Positions 58,929 through 64,000 of a stretch of DNA of 64,000 nucleotides are shown here, piece by piece. The position numbers were made by a program, and so were the translations under genes. The stretch covers positions 372,451-436,450 of the forward strand of contig JAKUHH010000014.1 of assembly GCA_022701365.1 (NCBI GenBank). The letters are read 5' to 3'. How positions within the stretch are numbered: position 1 is the stretch's first letter; every line of letters starts with the position of its first letter. The DNA is from Mycocentrospora acerina. Lineage: Eukaryota; Ascomycota; Dothideomycetes; Pleosporales. The notes under the pieces were generated by a model. The model saw nothing but the letters and a program-made list of their open reading frames with translations, searched no databases and was not told the origin of the DNA.

Positions 58929-60485
58929 ATGGTTTTGTTGTCAATGGGCCTGATGGCTCTTGGGTTGGTGGGTGGTGTGGTTGCGACGCCTGGTATGTTT
59001 TGTTTGCAAGACTTGTCAAGCAGAGAATGGTTATGCTGATATGATACAGTGATGGCAGAGCCCTTGTTCACTCGTGATCTGGCAGTCCGACAGACGGACA
59101 AATGCCCAACAAATGGATACAAGTCGAACAATGGATTGAACTTTACTACATACTGCGACCAGAACAACCCTCAAAATGGTATGTCGTTGTTGTCATATTG
59201 CCACAGCCATCATGGTATGTATCACGCGTCGACTAACAATCCTGTAGATGCCATTCCCGCATTCCAGTCCAGCTCGATGCAAGACTGCATGGAACATTGC
59301 TCGCGATTCTGGGGCACGGGTGAAGGCTGCTTCGGCATTGTCTGGGTGGAGAAGCGCAGCGAGTGTTGGATACGAACCAGCAATGTCACAATCGCAGGCA
59401 ACTCACCAGCAGAAGGCCACTACTCAGCACTCGTCAACAGGGACGGAATGGTTGGCGTATCCACAGCATGCCCTGCCACGGACGGATCCTCGCACACCCT
59501 CAGCGGCATCGACGGAATGGGCTACACTGTCAACTGCGGAAAAGTCATCGACGGATTCGACGCCTGCTTCGACGGCTACGGCGACTGCTGGTCCATGCCA
59601 TTCAAGGGCTACTTCCACACCGACAGCCTAGAAGACTGTCTACGGATATGCATGGATCAGCACCCCCTTTGTAAAGCCGTGTCATGGAACCCAGGGCTAG
59701 AAATCGGCTTTGCAAACTGCTGGCCCAAGACCGACTTCTCCAGCAGCAAGCTCATCAACCCCCGCTCCAACATGGGCGTTTTGCATTCCGCAACCGTCAC
59801 CTCCATCGACCGCATCGATACCACCTGCCCAGACAAGGCGTTTACGGCGCAGAACAAGAAAATCTTTGACGTCCACTGCGGCCAGCTCAACGCCGGATCG
59901 AACATCACCCACATCCACACGCAAAACGTGACGTCGTGCATGGAAGCATGCTCCATCAGCAACGACGGCTGCATCGGCGTCGTCTTCGACTCGACCCTAC
60001 AATTCGGCTTTGAAAACTGCGCCCTGCAAAAGACAACCAACGTGATAACCTCGCAACCCTACGCCACCTTTGCCGCACTCAGCAGCGCCACAGCAACATC
60101 CGGCTCCAGCGGCTCCTCATCCTCTGGTACTCCGGCTGGCTCCTCCTCCTCTTCCTCGTCCAAAGCATGGATCGCTGGCCCCGTAATCGGCGGCGTCACC
60201 GCCATAGCCATCATCGCCTTCATCACCCTCCGCCGCCGCAAAGTCAAAAAAGCGCTGTATGCGGAGAAAAACACGCAAGTCGTTGATCCCGCATATGCGG
60301 TGGCGCCTGCGTACTCATCGCCGGGCGCACCGCACGGCCACGCGCTTCCGCCGCAGCACCAGCAGCAGCAGTACTACGACACGGCGGCGGCGCAGGAGAT
60401 GAGCGAAGAGAGGGAGCGGAACGAGTTGCCAGCTACTACAAAGTATGCGTATCGGGGGGCGGCGCCACAGGAACTTCCTTCGTAA
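58929..60485 (+). CDS. Cysteine-rich PAN/apple-like single-pass membrane protein
   Basis: Predicted surface protein. Three exons, 58929-58992, 59050-59178 and 59248-60485, give 476 residues. It has a signal peptide (~1-20, MALGLVGGVVA). Three cysteine-rich modules follow, each with a MQDCMEHC-, LEDCLRICM- or VTSCMEAC-type helix and a later aromatic-Cys strand (SECWIRTS, FANCWPKT, FENCALQK), as in PAN/apple domains. Then comes a Ser/Gly-rich stalk, one transmembrane helix (~372-392, WIAGPVIGGVTAIAIIAFIT), a stop-transfer RRRKVKK and a ~75-residue cytoplasmic tail with a short Gln run. The layout is extracellular carbohydrate/protein-binding modules plus a short tail, as in fungal wall sensors. 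It is not a WSC domain by cysteine spacing. Function is unknown. Confidence 0.85.
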
Positions 60486-61194
60486 GGAAAGGGAAGAGAG
60501 GAGTGAGAGAGATATATATGCAAAGAAAAGATTGTGGAAAAGTAGATGGTGGATGTGAAGGGCTTGTAAATGAATGTGTAACGTACCCTGATCTCGTTTT
60601 GTTTCGTCATCGTTTTTTTTCTTTCTTTCCAAATGATACCAGATGAGTTTTGTTGTAAAGAGTAGCGTAGAGTAGAGTAGTGTAGTGCGACAATGGACGA
60701 CGATACAACTGAAGACACTGGTATTCTGCAAGTCAAAATTAACCACCAATCTCAATAGATCACTGCAGTATTGATTGACAACAACAAAAAATCGACCCAC
60801 AGCAAAAACCTCGTCGTGTTCAATAATGCATTATTCTCTTTCCCCTGCCGTAGTTTGTACACAGATATCTACACAATAACCAACACACAGCAGCAACCGG
60901 CTGGGGGTTTCATAGCGCGCCCCCCTTCTAAGCCTCATTCATAATGGCAGCTTCCCCAGGGAAGCAGAGTGTTGTACAAGTGGGGAGGGGACTCTTGTGA
61001 GGTCCCCATGGAGAGTGGTGAGAAGCACGCTGGAAAGCGACCAATGTAGATGCAAGAATGTCGAAAAAAAACCAGACGACTGTCTATGCTGCAAGACGCC
61101 TGCTTTGGTCGTGATATGAACATGGCAGTCGTCGTCGCTCAGTATAATCGCCAATGCGCCGCTTTCCCGCGGAATGTGACTCGGCACGCCTTTT
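60486..61194. other. Convergent 3' region of PAN-like and TIM23 genes
   Basis: 709 bp with no gene. T-rich and A-rich runs (60605-60625, 60780-60792) and a TAGAG(T) repeat (60662-60682) are visible and could serve 3' processing. Confidence 0.6.
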
Positions 61195-62013
61195 TTACAG
61201 TGATGACTCGGGATCGAAAAAGACCTTCCGTGTAATCTGTCGTCATATTAGCAGGCACCCAGAGAGGTTCAGACGAGGCATGCAACGTACCGCCCACCCT
61301 CCAGCAACGCCAGCGCAAACCCCCGAACTAATGGCCATTTGCCTTGTCCCTCTCGTGCTCTTGAAAATGGCACCCGCAATCCCTCCGGCCAGGACGCTGT
61401 TGGTGGTGTCGTGCTTCCCGCGGTAGAAGCCAATGGTGCTGTTGACGCCATTGTAGACCATGGCGACGACACCCGCGCTGTTGCCCAAAAACGGACCTCG
61501 CCGTGTGACGGCGTTGAGCACGCCGTTGAGACGCAGGCGTGGAGGCATGGACGGCGGGTTCTTCTGCAGGCCCTCGGCCAGCCCCCATGCACCACCAATG
61601 GTCAGAGCAGTGAGGTAAGAAACGCCGGTACCGTAGCAGAGGTCATCAGACCAGCCGCGCGAGGGGAGGGCAGAATGGGAGCCGGGTAGGCCCGGGGCCG
61701 AGTCTTCGAGCGAGAGGTAGTCGAGTGTGTCTTGGTTGAGGCCGGCGAGCGGGTGCAACTGCTGGGGGTCGTAGATGAACTCTGCGGGGTTCTGGATGGC
61801 CGTAGTTGGATCGAAGGGCTGTGGTGTGAAGGTGTCTTGGGGAGCGAATTCCGTGGGCTGCGCGGGCTTGTCTTGTGGAGGGGTCGACTTGCGGCCGGTG
61901 AGTGTGTCCCAGCTGTGGGCGGCGTGTCAGCGTGGCTGGAGAGGGGGAGTGCACAGAGAGGGAATGGGGAGAGGGAGAGTGGGGAGCACAAGGGGGGAGC
62001 CGTACATGGCCAT
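61195..62013 (-). CDS. TIM23: TIM23, mitochondrial inner-membrane translocase channel
   Basis: Channel subunit of the TIM23 complex, which imports presequence proteins. Three exons, 62013-62006, 61912-61291 and 61236-61195, give 223 residues (usual size). The first coding exon is only 8 nt: it encodes Met-Ala and two bases of Ile3, and exon 2 continues IWDTLTGRKSTPP. The intermembrane-space segment contains DPQQLHPLAGLNQDTLDYLS, and the Tim17/22/23 domain follows: WSDDLCYGTGVSYLTALTIG, RRGPFLGNSAGVVAMVYNGV and GAIFKSTRGTRQMAISSGVC. The last exon adds ITRKVFFDPESSL. It is head-to-head with URA5 (413 bp between starts). Confidence 0.93.
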
Positions 62014-62426
62014 GTTGGCGGTGGATGTGGTGGTTGTGGGCGATGTGGACTAGCAGAGGGCAGAGCGATGCGCCTGGCAAGCAGCAAGACCAAGTCGAAC
62101 AAGCCCAACACGCCGGGACGCTGCAGGGGAATTGCCGAGAGACAGGGAAGAGAATTAAACGCCGCAGACTCGAGATGTGCAGGCGACGGCGACGGCGACG
62201 GGCGGCGAGAGCGGAGGCAAAGGCAAGGGCGTTGACGTGGGCGAGCCGTGCTCGCGATTCGAAAAGTTCAGCACGAGGAATCGTCACTCGGCGCACAGAC
62301 CCGCCCGCTCCTCTCGCCTCCATCGGCTTCCATGTCCCAAAAAAATGCTCCACCACGAGCATCCCCAAAACATCAACCCATCCCTGCACAAACAATAAAA
62401 AACAACAACGACAACAACCCCCCACC
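62014..62426. promoter_or_regulatory. Shared divergent promoter of TIM23 and URA5
   Basis: 413 bp between opposed ATGs. The URA5-proximal 40 bp are CAA/CCC-rich (ACAACAACGACAACAACCC), a common fungal leader type. GC-rich GGCGAC repeats lie at 62184-62205. No site is assigned. Confidence 0.55.
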
Positions 62427-63128
62427 ATGTCTCTCCCCGAATTCAAGCAGAATTTCCTGCGCGACTGCGTCTCAGCCGGCGCCCTTAAATTCGGCACCTT
62501 CACCCTAAAGTCAAAGCGCGTGTCCCCCTACTTCTTCAACGCGGGGCTCTTCCACCGCGCCGACCTGCTGCGCTCCATCTCCTCTGCCTATGCACACACG
62601 CTCGCCAACCACGGGACTGCAGATCCGGCCTTCCAATGGGACATTCTCTTTGGGCCAGCTTACAAGGGCATCCCCCTCGCGGCTGCCACCGTCGACAAGC
62701 TCGCTGCCCTGGACCTGGACACGTACGGCCTCAAGAGCTACAGCTTTAACCGCAAGGAGGCCAAGACTCATGGTGAGGGTGGCAACATTGTCGGTGCCTC
62801 GCTCAAGGGCAGGAAGATTGTTATTGTTGATGATGTGATTACCGCGGGCACGGCTATTCGCGAGGCCATTGATATTATCAAACAGGAAGGCGGAGAGTTG
62901 GTCGGCATCATTGTTGCGTTTGACCGGAGGGAGAAGATGCCCACCGCCACTGATGACGATGGGAAGCCAGGCCCCAGCGCAATTGGTGAAGTGAGGAAGC
63001 AGTACGGCATTCCCGTGCTGGCTATCCTGACGCTCGAGGATGTCGTCGAGTATTTGAGGAGTTTGGGCGGTGAGGACGATCTGAAGAGGCTGGACGAGTA
63101 CCGCGAAAAGTACCGTGCTAGCGATTAA
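62427..63128 (+). CDS. URA5: Orotate phosphoribosyltransferase
   Basis: Converts orotate and PRPP to OMP in de novo pyrimidine synthesis (cytosol). Intronless, 233 residues, ATG in a CCACCATG context; the frame is open far upstream but without homology. The N-terminus has GALKFGTFTLKSKRVSPYFF and the substrate-binding FNAGLFHRADLL. ILFGPAYKGIPLAAA is the phosphate/ribose pocket. The catalytic loop is RKEAKTHGEGG (109-119), and the PRPP motif IVIVDDVITAGTA spans 131-143. Length and motifs fit yeast Ura5/Ura10. All key residues are intact. Confidence 0.96.
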   Translation: MSLPEFKQNFLRDCVSAGALKFGTFTLKSKRVSPYFFNAGLFHRADLLRSISSAYAHTLANHGTADPAFQWDILFGPAYKGIPLAAATVDKLAALDLDTYGLKSYSFNRKEAKTHGEGGNIVGASLKGRKIVIVDDVITAGTAIREAIDIIKQEGGELVGIIVAFDRREKMPTATDDDGKPGPSAIGEVRKQYGIPVLAILTLEDVVEYLRSLGGEDDLKRLDEYREKYRASD

Positions 63129-63451
63129 GTGTCGTTGATGGTCACGGGGGTTTGACGATTTGATTTCTGGTTGGGTTATGGATAGCATGGGTTACGACTT
63201 ATGCACTTACGACGGTCATTCCATGATGATGACGACGACTACGTTTATTGTGGACTTTGCCCATGGGAGAGCTGCATGACTTGGATAGATACTCTGCGGA
63301 GAAGCCAAGCTCATGATATAAAAAATTAGATTCGCTCTGCACAAAGCACGTGCAGCATATTGTACAAACATACAACTCCAAACAATGCTAATGAAGCGTA
63401 AAGACAAGTTCAAACGCCCAAACCCTCTCAATCACCCGTATCCCTCTCTCC
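63129..63451. other. Convergent 3' region of URA5 and the right-edge gene
   Basis: 323 bp without coding content. ATGATGACGACGACTACG (63223-63240) is a short triplet-rich stretch. Nothing else is seen. Confidence 0.6.
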
Positions 63452-64000
63452 TCAATCATCCGTCTCCCTCTCCCCCCAAACGCCCATCTCCTCCCTCGCC
63501 ACAGCATCCAAATCCACCAACCCCGCACCCCCTTCCTCTTCCTCATCATCATCACTCCCCTCCTCAACCCTCGATTCCGCCCTACTCATCTCCCCCCACC
63601 CCGCGTCCTCGACTTCCTCCTCCCTCGGAAACCCAGGCGACACAGGCACAAAGTCGTCCATGAGATTCGACGGCAGCCCAACCGGAATCGGGCGGCGGAT
63701 ATGCGACGCCGACGGAGGAGGAGTAAGCGGCATCATCGCCATCTCTGGGTGTTGAGATAACGGAGGTGTTTGCTCCCGGGGGATACTCGATGCCGGTGGT
63801 GGTGGTGAGTGTTGCACATGTGGAGGTTCTTCTTCAATCGGCGTTGGCTCAAACTTGACATGACGGTTGGACTTTGAAGATGATGGACGCTGGTCTTGCT
63901 TTGGCTCGACGTGTGCCTCGGATCGAGTGGCGGATACGGGTGCGGTGTCGATCTGCTGTGTGGGTGGTAGTTTGGCGTGGTGCTCTTGCTGGTGTTGCTG
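63452..64000 (-). CDS. C-terminal part of an unidentified Pro/acidic-rich protein (truncated by window edge)
   Basis: A minus-strand frame stays open from the window edge (64000) to a stop at 63452, giving at least 182 residues. The visible part is low-complexity: Gln/His-rich start (QQHQQEHHAKLPPTQQ), a basic/KFEP stretch (NRHVKFEPTPIEEEPP), Pro-rich segments (PPPPASSIP, MMPLTPPPSASHIRRP), the more conserved-looking GLPSNLMDDFVPVSPGF, then an acidic tail (GSDDDEEEEGG). No intron is needed. The start lies outside the window. I do not recognise the family; it is probably a disordered nuclear or scaffold protein, which is a guess from composition. Confidence 0.6.
   Translation of the reverse strand, partial: QQHQQEHHAKLPPTQQIDTAPVSATRSEAHVEPKQDQRPSSSKSNRHVKFEPTPIEEEPPHVQHSPPPPASSIPREQTPPLSQHPEMAMMPLTPPPSASHIRRPIPVGLPSNLMDDFVPVSPGFPREEEVEDAGWGEMSRAESRVEEGSDDDEEEEGGAGLVDLDAVAREEMGVWGERETDD

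Noticed and set aside
62511..63188. 225-codon antisense frame across URA5
   Set aside because: Shadow of the intact OPRTase gene; no homology.

Overview
The window is nuclear DNA of a filamentous ascomycete (Pezizomycotina). Evidence: protein-coding genes broken by 50-65 nt GT-AG introns with recognisable branch sites, a two-finger CreA-type carbon catabolite repressor, a Zn2Cys6 regulator, a CFEM secreted protein, Met13-type methylenetetrahydrofolate reductase, and a eukaryotic tRNA-Glu. Gene islands alternating with AT-rich, gene-poor blocks, plus many short tandem repeats, would fit a Dothideomycete such as a member of the Pleosporales, but the class is inference and no species can be named. 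Exon boundaries were assembled by hand; every multi-exon model keeps frame and has a total length divisible by three.

Layout. 0.6-8.1 kb is dense housekeeping: MTR10-type nuclear import receptor (-), SmE (+), 5-formyltetrahydrofolate cyclo-ligase (-) and ROT1 (+). 8.1-12.2 kb is a 1214-residue Zn2Cys6 transcription factor (-). 12.2-17 kb is gene-poor and becomes AT-rich. 17-23.1 kb carries genes with bacterial-type domains (B3/B4 protein and PaiB-like FMN-binding protein, divergent; then a GNAT acetyltransferase), a tRNA-Glu(CTC) and a small secreted CFEM protein. 23.1-34.4 kb holds only creA, with long silent flanks. 34.4-37.7 kb is a divergent pair, a RAD51 paralog (-) and an mARC-like MOSC protein (+). 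37.7-42.9 kb is a strongly AT-rich block without genes. 42.9-53.2 kb holds a Gpr1/Fun34/YaaH acetate-transporter-family protein (-), a non-canonical triosephosphate-isomerase-family enzyme (-), MTHFR (+) and a Glo3-type ArfGAP (-). 53.2-55.2 kb is AT-rich with a probable decayed coding remnant. 55.2-64 kb is dense again: NOG1 (+), a PAN-like cysteine-rich membrane protein (+), TIM23 (-), orotate phosphoribosyltransferase (+) and the 3' end of a gene running off the right edge (-).

How the genes relate. Most are unlinked housekeeping functions: nuclear transport, splicing, ER folding, vesicle transport, mitochondrial import, ribosome biogenesis, pyrimidine synthesis. Two folate one-carbon enzymes lie 43 kb apart. 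Six head-to-head pairs share short intergenic regions. No secondary-metabolite cluster, CRISPR array, plasmid or intact transposon was seen. The points most worth following are the PaiB/B3-B4/GNAT neighbourhood, the CFEM protein, the TIM paralog, an intron minisatellite in ROT1, a 45-bp in-frame repeat in the regulator, very short coding exons in SmE and TIM23, and the decayed AT-rich tracts.
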